The notes below the pieces were generated by a model. That model did not search any database and was not told the origin of the DNA. It worked only from the letters and a program-made list of their open reading frames with translations. Positions 1 through 8,541 of a stretch of DNA of 64,000 nucleotides are shown one piece after another. The DNA comes from Caulobacter segnis ATCC 21756 (GTDB taxonomy: Bacteria; Pseudomonadota; Alphaproteobacteria; Caulobacterales; Caulobacteraceae), in contig NC_014100.1 of the NCBI RefSeq assembly GCF_000092285.1, positions 1,922,001 to 1,986,000 of the forward strand, given 5' to 3'. Both the position numbers and the translations under genes were made by a program. Position 1 is the first letter of the stretch, and each line of letters opens with the position of its first letter.

Positions 1-304
1 AGTTGCGCCTCCACGGCGACGGCCAGCTCTCAGGCGCATGGCGCCCCTCGCATCCCGCAGCGATCGTGCTCTGGTATGGACGCCTTTGAGGCGCGTCTGG
101 TTCGCCTTGAAGCAAATTTCAGCGCCATCCCGCTGATTTCGAAGTCGCCAACGGCCCAAGATGCATGCTGGAGGGACATTTTGAGTGAAATGTCAGGCAG
201 CTCGCCTCGCCGGGGCGCCTGACCGGTTGATGATGGTCTGGAGGTGTCGTCCTTGGGGATAACCGCCGCAGGCGGTGGGCGCGACAGCCTCGCATGAGGA
301 CCGC
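1..304. other. Leader region with no supported gene; upstream of TonB receptor
   Basis: I see no gene here that I would defend: the open frames on either strand have no family resemblance and no ribosome binding site. The stretch probably holds the promoter of the TonB receptor that starts at 305. At 100-115 it has GTTCGCCTTGAAGCAA, which matches 13 of 16 positions of the repeat found twice in the divergent promoter near 11.7 kb and lies in the same orientation relative to its gene. A 3' end of a gene lying mostly outside the window cannot be excluded. Confidence 0.5.
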
Positions 305-2719
305 ATGTCGAACTACCGGCTTTTGATGGCGGGCTGTTCCGCCCTTGTGTTGCTGGCGCACGCGCAAATCGCTTTCGCCGACGAGGCCGCAACGCCGTCC
401 GACACTGTCGACGAGGTCGTGGTCAAGGCGCGTGACAAGGCGGGGCTGTTGGAGAAGCAGCCCAACAACACCGTCTTCGGCATTGATAAGCCGCTGCTGG
501 AGACGCCGCGCTCGGCCAGCTTCGTCAGCGACGTGACGCTACAGCGCTACGGCATCGAGACGATCGATGGCCTGACCGCCGTCTCGCCGGGCACTTACAC
601 CGCCAGCTTTTATGGCGTGCCGGGCGCGCTGAACATTCGCGGCACCCTGGCCGAGAACTATTTCCGCGGTTTCAAGCGCATCGAGAACCGGGGGACCTAT
701 TCGACCCCGATCGGCGCGGCCGACCAGATCCAGATCGTGCGCGGTCCGCCGACCCCGATCTACGGCTCGGGCAAGGTGGGCGGCATGCTCAACTTCATCC
801 CGAAGTCGGGCAAGAACGAGGGCGGCTACCTGACCGAGCCGACCGGCGAGTTCACGGTGACCTACGGCTCGTACAACAAGAAGAACGCGATCGCCCAGGT
901 GGGCCTGCCCGCGAACTTCGGCTCGGTCACCGGCGGCGTCTATCTGTATGGCGAGGTCGAGGACAGCCACAGCTACTATAAGGGCATCTATCCGCGCCGT
1001 CAGACGCTGGAGGCCTCATCGGACTTCGACCTGGGCGATGGCTGGACCACGGCGTTCGGCGGCATGTACTACCACTCGGACGGTGACGTGCAGACGCCGG
1101 GCTGGAACCGCCTGACCCAGGCCCTGATCGACAACCGGACCTACATCACCGGCCGCGACACCACGCTGAAGGACACCGACGGCAATGGTCGCCTGACGCC
1201 GAACGAGGTCGGCTTCTATCCGTACGGTAGCGCCACATACCTGGCCTACTACGGCTATCCAGACAGCAACGCCCTACACACGTTGGACACCGGCGTCGGA
1301 ACGACCAAGCTTGACCCGCGCACCGTCTACATCAGCGGCGCCGACTTTTCGAAGACGCAGACCAACACCCTCTACTACGACCTGGCCAAGTCGCTGACGC
1401 CCGACAGCACGATCAAACTGCAGCTGTTCTACGACGACCAGGAGAACAAGCGCTTTGTCAGCTACGGCTATCCGGCCTGGTTCGACAGCTCGGTGTGGGA
1501 GGCGCGCCTCACCTACAACTTCGCCTATGACATGGGGATCATCAGCTCCAAGTCGTTCATCGGCGCGTCCTACCGCAGCTTCGACGGCCGCCGTCGCGAG
1601 AGCTACAACAGCGGCATGATCGCGCTGGACCGCCGCGACATCAGCTTCGGGGCCACGCCGACCGACATCGTCGACAGCCCGTTCTCGACCGAGACCGGCG
1701 CCGGCGTGCAGGGCCTGCAGTGGGAGAATGACAACAAGAGCGAATGGACCCAGACGGGCGTGTTCGCGATGACGGACATCAAGGTCGGCGAGCGCTTGAA
1801 CCTGATGCTGGGCGGCCGCTACGACGACTACGACGTCACCTCGGAAGACACCGGCTTCCTCAGCTACCAGATCACGGGCAAGCAAAAGGCCAGCAAGGGT
1901 AAGTTCACCTACAGCGCCAGCGCCACCTACAAGGCCCCGGCCGGCGTGATGCCCTACATCACCTACGCCAAGGCCTCGGCCCTGGAGATGAGCCAGGCGG
2001 GCGACATCGCGCCGGGCCTGGTGGCCGACGCCAGCGACGCCTGGCTGTCCAACAGCGACCTGGCGGAGGCCGGCTTCAAGTTCCAGTGGCTGCGCGGCAC
2101 GCTGGTCGGCTCGCTGGCGGGCTATCGCCAGAACCGCACCCAGCTGACGGGCATCACCGGAACGCCGACCGGCACCCGGGCCAAGGGCGTGGAGCTGGAA
2201 GTCCGCTGGCTGGCCAGCGAGAACCTCAGCTTCACCTTCTCGGGCAACACCCAGCACACCACGGTGAAGGGGCCCGATAACTCGTTCCAGTACATCCCGG
2301 CCTACACCGCCGGCGTGGCGGGGGCGCAGGCCTATGGCGGCACCTATGTGGTGTGGGCGTTCAGCAGCCTGCCGGGCCGCTCGGGCGACTACGACTACAC
2401 CCTGATCCCCAAGTCGGTGGTCAGCCTGTACGGCGCCTACACCAGCGATGAGCATGAGTGGGGCAAGGTCGGCGGCACGCTGGGCGTGACGCATGTCACC
2501 AAGACCTCAGGCACCGTCCAGAACGCCGTGACCTATCCCGCCTACTGGGTGGCCAGCGGCAGCGTCTATTACGAATACGGTCCGTACACGGCCACGCTCA
2601 ATGTCGATAACCTGTTCGACAAGCTCTACTTCACGCCCGACGCCGACAGCTACGCCAACCTCGGCGCGCTGCCCAGCAAGGGGCGCGAGTGGCGCGTGAC
2701 CCTGTCTCGAAAGTTCTAG
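305..2719 (+). CDS. TonB-dependent outer-membrane receptor (siderophore-like plug)
   Basis: A 804-residue outer-membrane receptor that would import a ligand using TonB energy. It opens with a Sec signal peptide (about residues 1-25, ending in an AFA-type cleavage site), then a TonB-box-like stretch DTVDEVVVKA, a plug domain of about 110 residues containing the IQIVRGPPTPIYGSG motif, and a long beta-barrel ending in aromatic F. There is no N-terminal STN domain, so it probably does not signal to a sigma factor. I chose the ATG at 305 because the signal peptide begins there; an in-frame GTG at 275 only adds a non-hydrophobic tail. An MFS permease follows after about 60 bp, and the flavin oxygenase operon follows that, so receptor and permease probably carry the substrate of that pathway across both membranes. 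The plug resembles siderophore receptors, but the context favours an organic substrate. Confidence 0.9.
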   Translation: MSNYRLLMAGCSALVLLAHAQIAFADEAATPSDTVDEVVVKARDKAGLLEKQPNNTVFGIDKPLLETPRSASFVSDVTLQRYGIETIDGLTAVSPGTYTASFYGVPGALNIRGTLAENYFRGFKRIENRGTYSTPIGAADQIQIVRGPPTPIYGSGKVGGMLNFIPKSGKNEGGYLTEPTGEFTVTYGSYNKKNAIAQVGLPANFGSVTGGVYLYGEVEDSHSYYKGIYPRRQTLEASSDFDLGDGWTTAFGGMYYHSDGDVQTPGWNRLTQALIDNRTYITGRDTTLKDTDGNGRLTPNEVGFYPYGSATYLAYYGYPDSNALHTLDTGVGTTKLDPRTVYISGADFSKTQTNTLYYDLAKSLTPDSTIKLQLFYDDQENKRFVSYGYPAWFDSSVWEARLTYNFAYDMGIISSKSFIGASYRSFDGRRRESYNSGMIALDRRDISFGATPTDIVDSPFSTETGAGVQGLQWENDNKSEWTQTGVFAMTDIKVGERLNLMLGGRYDDYDVTSEDTGFLSYQITGKQKASKGKFTYSASATYKAPAGVMPYITYAKASALEMSQAGDIAPGLVADASDAWLSNSDLAEAGFKFQWLRGTLVGSLAGYRQNRTQLTGITGTPTGTRAKGVELEVRWLASENLSFTFSGNTQHTTVKGPDNSFQYIPAYTAGVAGAQAYGGTYVVWAFSSLPGRSGDYDYTLIPKSVVSLYGAYTSDEHEWGKVGGTLGVTHVTKTSGTVQNAVTYPAYWVASGSVYYEYGPYTATLNVDNLFDKLYFTPDADSYANLGALPSKGREWRVTLSRKF

Positions 2720-2780
2720 TTCCCCGCGCGGCGCGCCCCAGCGAGGGATGCGCCGCGAGCTTGCATGGAGGCTCGATGCG

Positions 2781-4085
2781 ATGTCGACGATCCAATGGCG
2801 CTCCTGGACTCTCCTGGGCGCTCTTTCCCTTCTCCTGTTCCTGATCACCGCCTCGACGTTCTCGTCGCTGGGCGTGGTCCTGCCGGCCATGATCAAGGAC
2901 CAGCAGTGGAGCTTCGCTTCGGCCTTCCTTGGCTTTACGCTGTTGGGCGCCTTCTGCGGCGGCTCGTCGTGGCTGCCGGCGCTGCTGATCCGCAAGATTG
3001 GCGTGCGGGCCACGATCATCGTCGGTTCGGCGGTGATGATCGCCGGCTTCATCTGCCTGGCGGTGGCGCGCGGCTTGCCGATCTATCTTTTCGGCACCGC
3101 CCTGCTGGGCGTTGGCTACCAGATGATGGCCCTGATCCCTGGCACGCATCTGTTGTCGATGCTGTTCAAGAAGCGGGCCCTGCCGTTCGGGGTCTATTTC
3201 ACGATCGGCTCGCTGGGGGGCGTCGCTGGTCCGTGGATGGCCCTGGTCGGCATGGAGATCGCCGGCGGCGCCTGGCGGCCGTACTGGGTCTGGCAGGCCA
3301 TCGCCTCGGCTGTGGTGGGGGTCTTGGCCGCCGCCCTGGTTCCCGCCAAGGCTTGGCTGGACAGCGCCGCGGTCGAAACCGACAAGGCCGTGGCCGAAGA
3401 GGCGGCCGCCCAGCAGGCCAACGCCCGAGTCTACCGCACCCAGGTCGACTGGACGGTCAAGGAAGCGATCCGCACCCCGCAATTCTACGTCATTGTCGCG
3501 GCCTATTTCGCCCATCTGCTGGGTGGGGTCACCGCCGTCAGCCTGGCGCCCAGCCACTTCAGCGAGATGGGCGTGGCCTCGGCCGTGGCGGTCGCGGCGC
3601 TGAGTTTGGAATCCTTGATGCAGGTCGTGGCCCGCATGAGCGGCGGTCTGCTGGGCGACCGCATCGACCCGCGCTGGCTGCTCGCGGGCGCGCAAGGGAT
3701 GATGGCCGCGGGCCTGCTGGCCCTGGCCAACGCCGTGACCTGGCCGATGATGGTGATCTTCGCTCTCGGCGTGGGTGTCGGCTTCGGCATGACCGTGCTG
3801 GCCGTCAGCATCCTGCTGCTCAACTATTATGGCCGGAAGAACAATCTCGAGCTCTTCTCGATGGTCTGCCTGGTTGGCGCGGTCTCGGCCTTGGGGCCGG
3901 TGATCGGCGGCTTCATGCGCGACCACCTGGGCGGCTTCGCGCCGACCTTCCAGGTCTTCGCCGCCGTGATCGGGGTGATCTTCGTGGCGGCGCTGTTCAT
4001 GCGCCCGCCGCGCAAGACGATCGAGGAAAGCACGCTCGCGCCCGTCCCGGCGCCCACGCCTGTCCTGCTGCGCGACGCCGCGTAG
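2781..4085 (+). CDS. MFS transporter
   Basis: A 434-residue inner-membrane major facilitator permease with about 12 hydrophobic helices and a charged loop near the middle (about residues 195-220 count as the central cytoplasmic linker). Glycine-rich helices and the LFKKRALPFG loop fit the monocarboxylate/oxalate-formate type branch of the family, so an organic anion is a reasonable cargo (inference). ATG 2781 is preferred over the in-frame upstream ATG at 2748, because the extra 11 residues are charged and lie before a normal helix-1 start. It lies between the TonB receptor and the RutA-like gene, on the same strand with short spacers, so it is probably the inner-membrane uptake step of this catabolic cluster. 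Confidence 0.88.
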   Translation: MSTIQWRSWTLLGALSLLLFLITASTFSSLGVVLPAMIKDQQWSFASAFLGFTLLGAFCGGSSWLPALLIRKIGVRATIIVGSAVMIAGFICLAVARGLPIYLFGTALLGVGYQMMALIPGTHLLSMLFKKRALPFGVYFTIGSLGGVAGPWMALVGMEIAGGAWRPYWVWQAIASAVVGVLAAALVPAKAWLDSAAVETDKAVAEEAAAQQANARVYRTQVDWTVKEAIRTPQFYVIVAAYFAHLLGGVTAVSLAPSHFSEMGVASAVAVAALSLESLMQVVARMSGGLLGDRIDPRWLLAGAQGMMAAGLLALANAVTWPMMVIFALGVGVGFGMTVLAVSILLLNYYGRKNNLELFSMVCLVGAVSALGPVIGGFMRDHLGGFAPTFQVFAAVIGVIFVAALFMRPPRKTIEESTLAPVPAPTPVLLRDAA

Positions 4086-4118
4086 GGACCAAGACCAAAG
4101 AACAAGGAGAGCAACGCC

Positions 4119-5183
4119 ATGTTCCACCGCCCTTCTCAGCACAAGGACTTCGGAGTGTTCCTGCCGGTCGCCAACGGCGGCTGGATCATCTCCAAGACTG
4201 CGCCGGTCCTCGATGGGCTCTACGCTCAGAACCGCGCCGCCGCGGTGAAGGCCGATGAGGTCGGCATGGATTTCGTGATGTCGATGGGCAAGTTCCGCGG
4301 CTTCGGCGGCGAGACCGACCATTGGGGCACGGCTCTGGAGTCGGTGACCATGATGGCCGGCATCGCCGAGGCCACCAAGACCGTGAAGATCTGGGCGACC
4401 ATCCATCCGCTGCTGCAGAACCCGGCCGTGGCGGCCAAGATGATCGCCACCCTGGACCACATCAGCGGCGGTCGCGCGGGCCTGAACATCGTGGCGGGGG
4501 CCTACAAGGGCGAGTTCGACCAGATGGGCGCGTGGGATGACTCCCTGACCCACGACGACCGCTACGCCCTGACCGAGGAGTGGACGACGATCGTCAAGCG
4601 GCTGTGGGCCGAGGACAGCGTCGACTTCCAGGGCAAGTACTTCACGATGAAGGACTGCCAGTCCAAGCCCAAGCCATTGTCCAAGCCGCGTCCGGACCTG
4701 GTCTGCGCCGGCATGAGCGACCGGGGCTTCCAGTTCTCGGTGCGCGAAGCCGACATCTGTTTCATCGGCGGCCGCACCCCGGACGAGCGACGCGACGCCT
4801 CGCTGCGGGCCAAGAAGACCGCCGAGGCGATGGGCAAGAGCATCAAGACCTTCGCCATGTGCACCGTCGTTCACGGCGACACGGACGCCGACGCCGAGGC
4901 CAAGGTCGAGCACTACAAGAGCGGCGCCGACATGGGCGCCATCCTGGCCATGCTGGAAAGCTGGGGCGTGCCGGCCGAGAAGCTCTCCAGCGTGGCGGCC
5001 GCCCAGGGGGCGTTCATGACCCACACCGTGGTCGGCTCGCCCAAGACCTGCGGCGAGCAGATCGAGACGTTCCTGCGCTACTGCGAACTGGACGGCCTGA
5101 TGATGATCTTCCCCGACTATGTCGAGGGGCTGACCATGTTCGGGTCCGAGATCCTGCCGGGCCTGCGGGCGGTGTTTCAGTGA
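4119..5183 (+). CDS. RutA-like luciferase-family flavin-dependent monooxygenase
   Basis: A 354-residue LLM-class flavin monooxygenase close in pattern to RutA, which opens uracil at an amide bond with a flavin peroxide. Shared blocks include VANGGWIIS near the N terminus, the MGKFRGFGGET segment, an IWATIHPLLQNPAVAAKM block, DHISGGRAGLNIVAG and the EHYKSGAD helix. The length matches RutA. The next gene is an isochorismatase-type hydrolase, as in RutA-RutB, and a flavin reductase lies three genes on, as RutF would; the other rut genes are absent. The natural substrate is therefore probably not uracil but another amide or N-heterocycle (inference). The downstream gene starts within its last four bases, which suggests translational coupling. 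The ribosome site AAGGAGAG lies just upstream of the ATG. Confidence 0.88.
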   Translation: MFHRPSQHKDFGVFLPVANGGWIISKTAPVLDGLYAQNRAAAVKADEVGMDFVMSMGKFRGFGGETDHWGTALESVTMMAGIAEATKTVKIWATIHPLLQNPAVAAKMIATLDHISGGRAGLNIVAGAYKGEFDQMGAWDDSLTHDDRYALTEEWTTIVKRLWAEDSVDFQGKYFTMKDCQSKPKPLSKPRPDLVCAGMSDRGFQFSVREADICFIGGRTPDERRDASLRAKKTAEAMGKSIKTFAMCTVVHGDTDADAEAKVEHYKSGADMGAILAMLESWGVPAEKLSSVAAAQGAFMTHTVVGSPKTCGEQIETFLRYCELDGLMMIFPDYVEGLTMFGSEILPGLRAVFQ

Positions 5184-5833
5184 ATGCGATGACGACAGCG
5201 GCGGGCATGGCCGACGATTTGAAAGCCTGGATCGCGCCGTCGCGGACGGCGGTGCTGGTCATCGACATGCAGGTCGACTTCGCCTCGCCCGAAGGCGCTC
5301 TGGGCGCCTATGTCGATATGGCCGTCGTCCAGCCGGCCGTCGCGGCGGCCGAGCGGCTGGTGGAGACCGCCCGGGCGACGGGCGTTCCTGTCGTCTTCGT
5401 GGGCCTGTTCACGACGCCCGAGACCGACTCCGCCAGCTGGAAGGAGCGCATGCGCCGTCGCGGCGGCGACCCGGACAACGAGAGCGCCCTGTGCCGCGAG
5501 GGCGAGGTCGGCTCGGACTTCTACGGTCCCAAGCCCCTGCCCGGCGAGACGGTGGTGAAAAAGACGCGCTACAGCGGCTTCGGCGGCGCCGAGCTCGACG
5601 CGCGCCTGAAGGCGCTTGGCGTCGACACCTTGGTCGTGGCTGGTCTGACCACCGAGTGCTGCGTCGACAGCACCGTGCGCGACGCCTTCAGCCTGGACTA
5701 TCACGTCTTCGTCGCTGCGGACGCCTGCGCCGCCTACGAGGCCGACATCCACGCCGCCTCGCTGAAGGTGATGGAACTGAACAGCGCGATCCTGACCGAC
5801 ACGGCCGCGATCGCCGCCGCCTGGAGCGTCTGA
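5180..5833 (+). CDS. Isochorismatase-family cysteine hydrolase (RutB/amidase-like)
   Basis: A 217-residue cytoplasmic cysteine hydrolase. The family signature is clear: AVLVIDMQVDFASPEG supplies the catalytic Asp, VVKKTRYSGF the Lys, and TTECCVDSTVRDA the nucleophilic Cys. Members hydrolyse amides or ureido groups (N-carbamoylsarcosine, maleamate, ureidoacrylate). Its position directly behind a RutA-like oxygenase suggests it removes an amide or carbamate that the oxygenase exposes. I chose GTG 5180, which overlaps the previous stop (GTGA) and has GGGCGG 8 bases upstream; an ATG at 5189 is the alternative and would cost only three residues. The exact substrate cannot be read from sequence. 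Confidence 0.87.
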   Translation: MNAMTTAAGMADDLKAWIAPSRTAVLVIDMQVDFASPEGALGAYVDMAVVQPAVAAAERLVETARATGVPVVFVGLFTTPETDSASWKERMRRRGGDPDNESALCREGEVGSDFYGPKPLPGETVVKKTRYSGFGGAELDARLKALGVDTLVVAGLTTECCVDSTVRDAFSLDYHVFVAADACAAYEADIHAASLKVMELNSAILTDTAAIAAAWSV

Positions 5834-5836
5834 CCC

Positions 5837-7225
5837 ATGGCCGATGGATTTCCGAACCTGGGCGCCAGCGCCCCCTACAAGGTCACCGAGGCCGATCGCG
5901 CGGCGATCGCCGCCGCCATCGACGAGGCCGAGATCGTCGAGCTGGCCCTGACCCTGGGCAACATTCCCGCGCCGTCCGGCAAGGAGCTGGAGGTCGCCAA
6001 CTACGTCCATGACTGGATGGCGCGCGAGGGCTTCTCGCCGCGCAAGGTCGGGGCGACGCCCGAGCGACCCAATATCATCGGCACGCACGGCGGCAAGGGT
6101 GTCGGCAAGAACCTGCTGTTCACCGCCCACCTCGACACCGAGGCTCCGACCTGGAACCCTGACCTGGACGCCTACAAGTACGCGCCCGAGACCCTGGCCA
6201 ATCCCGAGTGGGAAAAGTGCTGGCTGGAGGACGGCAAGCTGTTTGGCTATCCGATCGCCAACGACCGCGGGCCGATGAGCTGCTTCCTGATCGCGGCCAA
6301 GGCGCTGAAGAAGGCCGGTTACGAACTGGCCGGCAAGATGTACCTGACAGCCTGTCCCGGCGAGATCGGTCCCGAACCGATCGAAGAGCATCGGGGCGTC
6401 GCCTACATGGGCAAGGACATCGGCGCCCATTACCTTTTCCACCATGGCGGCGTCGCGCCGGACTACGCCATCGCCGCCGAGGGCTGCGATTTCGGCCTGA
6501 CCTGGGTGGGGTGCGGCTATGCGGTGTTCCGGTTCCAGGTCTGGGGGGAGGGCGTCTTCACGCCACTGCTCGAGCATCCGGCGACGGCGGCCCAGCATCC
6601 CAACCCGATCTACAAGATCGGCAAGCTGACCGAGGCCATCCACGCCTGGAGCGGCGAGTACGAAAAGAACAGCCGCTACGACAGCCCTGGCGGCGTGGCC
6701 CAACCCAAGTCGCAGATCGCCTCGATCCGGGGCGGCATTCCCTATGCCTTCGGTGCGGGCACCGAGCTGGTCAACCTTTATCTGGAGGTGGGCCTGACGC
6801 CCAAGCAGCGTGTCGCCGACGTTCAGCATTCGCTGGAGGCCCTGGTCCGCGAGGCCGGCCTGGGCCGCATCGACATCGAGCCGGTCGTGGTGCGCCATGG
6901 CTTCGAGGCCGACGCCGCCGAGGTGGCCCCGCTGGTCGGCGCCGTCGACGTGGCCACCCAGCTGGGTCTCGGCCATCCCGTCGCCCTGGCCAACCGGGTA
7001 TATTCCAGCATGTGGCGAGACCACAATGTCTTCAACATGCACCGCATCCCGGCCATCACCACCGGCTTCCGCCGCTGGCGGCCGACGCCGAAGGATCTGG
7101 TCGACAGCGCCCTCATCTACGCCCTGACAGCCCTGGCGATCTGCGGTCGCGCCGGCCCCGATGAGAGCGTCGCGCGACCGGCGTCGGCGGTCTATCCCGA
7201 TAACCCGTTCGGAACCGAAGGATGA
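5837..7225 (+). CDS. M20-family metallohydrolase (amidase/peptidase-like)
   Basis: A 462-residue protein of the M20 co-catalytic zinc hydrolase type. Metal-ligand motifs are recognisable: TAHLDTEAP gives His and Asp, the NDRGPM segment the bridging Asp, the PGEIGPEP region the Glu pair, and FNMHRIPAITTGF a C-terminal His. Family members cleave N-acyl amino acids, dipeptides or carbamoyl amides. There is no signal peptide, so it acts in the cytoplasm. It starts three bases after the isochorismatase-type gene and overlaps the flavin reductase start by four bases, so all are probably translated together. The role is likely a second amide-bond cleavage in the same pathway (inference). It is somewhat longer than simple ArgE/DapE enzymes, with an insert between the two halves. 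Confidence 0.82.
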   Translation: MADGFPNLGASAPYKVTEADRAAIAAAIDEAEIVELALTLGNIPAPSGKELEVANYVHDWMAREGFSPRKVGATPERPNIIGTHGGKGVGKNLLFTAHLDTEAPTWNPDLDAYKYAPETLANPEWEKCWLEDGKLFGYPIANDRGPMSCFLIAAKALKKAGYELAGKMYLTACPGEIGPEPIEEHRGVAYMGKDIGAHYLFHHGGVAPDYAIAAEGCDFGLTWVGCGYAVFRFQVWGEGVFTPLLEHPATAAQHPNPIYKIGKLTEAIHAWSGEYEKNSRYDSPGGVAQPKSQIASIRGGIPYAFGAGTELVNLYLEVGLTPKQRVADVQHSLEALVREAGLGRIDIEPVVVRHGFEADAAEVAPLVGAVDVATQLGLGHPVALANRVYSSMWRDHNVFNMHRIPAITTGFRRWRPTPKDLVDSALIYALTALAICGRAGPDESVARPASAVYPDNPFGTEG

Positions 7226-7716
7226 GCGCCGCGCCCCAATCACACGCGCCCGAGCCGGCCGATTTCCGCAAGGCCATGGGCAGTTTCGCGGCGGGCGTGA
7301 CCGTGGTCACCACCTGCCACGACGGCCGGCTGGTCGGCACGACGGTCAGCGCCTTCAGTTCTGTGTCGATGGACCCGCCGCTGGTCATGGTCTGCCTCAA
7401 GCGCGACAGCCGCACCCTGGCGGCGCTGAGCCAGTCCGGGACCTTCTGCGTCAACATCCTGGCCCGGGAGCAGGGCGACCTGGCCTACCGTTTCGCCAAG
7501 AGCGGGGCCGACGACCGCTTCGCCCTCACGGCCGTCGAGGCCGGGATGTGTGGCGCGCCGCTGCTGGACGGCTGTGTCACGGCCATCGAATGCGAACTGC
7601 GCGACGCCCACGACGGCGGCGATCACGAGATCCTGGTCGGACGCGTGCTGCGCGTGGTGACCGACGAAACCAAGACGCCGCTTGTCTATGTGCGCGGCGC
7701 TTTTCTCAACGCTTAG
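7222..7716 (+). CDS. Flavin reductase-like domain protein (FMN reductase component)
   Basis: A 164-residue flavin reductase of the HpaC/RutF type. The FRKAMGSFAAGVTVVTT opening, the TVSAFSSVSMDPPLVMVCL block and the FCVNILAREQ segment are diagnostic. It would use NAD(P)H to supply reduced FMN to the RutA-like monooxygenase encoded three genes upstream, which has no reductase domain of its own. The ATG overlaps the M20 gene stop (ATGA), so it belongs to the same transcript. Conserved operon position and length make this one of the safer calls in the island. Confidence 0.9.
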   Translation: MSAAPQSHAPEPADFRKAMGSFAAGVTVVTTCHDGRLVGTTVSAFSSVSMDPPLVMVCLKRDSRTLAALSQSGTFCVNILAREQGDLAYRFAKSGADDRFALTAVEAGMCGAPLLDGCVTAIECELRDAHDGGDHEILVGRVLRVVTDETKTPLVYVRGAFLNA

Positions 7717-7728
7717 GGAGGCGGCCGG

Positions 7729-8541
7729 ATGGCCTACGACGTGCTCGACGTGAAGCCCATGACCCGCCGGATCGGCGCGGAGATCTTCGGCGTCGACCTG
7801 GGCAAGCCGCTCTCGAACCGTCAGTTCGAAGAGATCCATCAGGCCCTGACCCAGTACCAGGTGATCTTTTTCCGCGACCAGGAGATGTCGCACGACGCCC
7901 ACAAGGACTTCGGCCGCAAGTTCGGGAACCTGGCCATCCACTCGGGCGTGCCGGGCCTGCCGGACCACCCCGAGATCGTCGCCATCCACGCCGATGCCAA
8001 TTCCAAGTTCGTGGCCGGCGAGAACTGGCACTCGGACCTGACCTGCGATCCCGAGCCGCCGCTGGGCAGCATCCTCTACATGAAGGTCCTGCCCGACGAT
8101 GGCGGCGACACCTGCTTCGCCAGCATGTACTGGGCCTATGACACCCTGTCGGACCGGATGAAGGCCTATCTGGAAGGCCTGTCGGCGGTGCACGACGCCA
8201 ATCCCGTCTACAAGGCGATCTTTCCGGACATCGACCGCAAGTACAATTGCTCCACCCACCCCATCGTGCGCACCCACCCGGTCAGCGGCCGCAAGAGCCT
8301 GTTCGTCAATCCGTCCTACACGACCCACATCGCCGGCCTGTCCAAGGCCGAGAGCAACGCGATCCTGAACTTCCTCTACCAGCACGCCAGTAATCCGGAC
8401 TTTCAGGTGCGCTTCCGCTGGAAGCCGAACTCGGTCGCCTTCTGGGACAACCGCTGCACCTGGCACCAGGCGATCTGGGACTATTTCCCCGACACCCGCA
8501 CGGGCTATCGGGTGACGGTCGCTGGCGACAAGCCGGTTTGA
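7729..8541 (+). CDS. TauD/TfdA-family Fe(II)/2-oxoglutarate dioxygenase
   Basis: A 270-residue TauD-type dioxygenase. The iron facial triad is visible as H101 and D103 (WHSD) and H246 (CTWHQAIWDY), with an Arg about 11-15 residues further on for 2-oxoglutarate. Such enzymes hydroxylate next to a sulfonate, ether, amine or carboxylate, often cutting the C-O, C-N or C-S bond. It follows the flavin reductase after 12 bp, with the ribosome site GGGAGG. Its stop overlaps the TTG start of the next gene. A second TauD homologue lies at 10709-11566 on the other strand, so two such hydroxylations may be used in the pathway. The substrate is unknown. Confidence 0.88.
   Translation: MAYDVLDVKPMTRRIGAEIFGVDLGKPLSNRQFEEIHQALTQYQVIFFRDQEMSHDAHKDFGRKFGNLAIHSGVPGLPDHPEIVAIHADANSKFVAGENWHSDLTCDPEPPLGSILYMKVLPDDGGDTCFASMYWAYDTLSDRMKAYLEGLSAVHDANPVYKAIFPDIDRKYNCSTHPIVRTHPVSGRKSLFVNPSYTTHIAGLSKAESNAILNFLYQHASNPDFQVRFRWKPNSVAFWDNRCTWHQAIWDYFPDTRTGYRVTVAGDKPV

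Noticed and set aside
1274..2494. A 406-codon minus-strand open frame inside the first TonB receptor
   Set aside because: Antisense to a clear receptor, with no domain and no ribosome site.
2631..5024. Very long minus-strand open frame opposite the MFS and RutA-like genes
   Set aside because: It has low-complexity, Gly/Arg/His-rich translation, no start signal and no family match, and lies opposite two clear genes. High GC codon bias leaves the antisense frame open.
5177..7243. A 688-codon minus-strand open frame opposite the isochorismatase-type and M20 genes
   Set aside because: The plus strand encodes two clear enzymes with catalytic motifs and coupled starts; the minus reading has no such marks.
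4119..7716. A genuine uracil (rut) operon
   Set aside because: RutC, RutD, RutE and RutG are missing and the M20 enzyme and oxygenase neighbours point to a different substrate.
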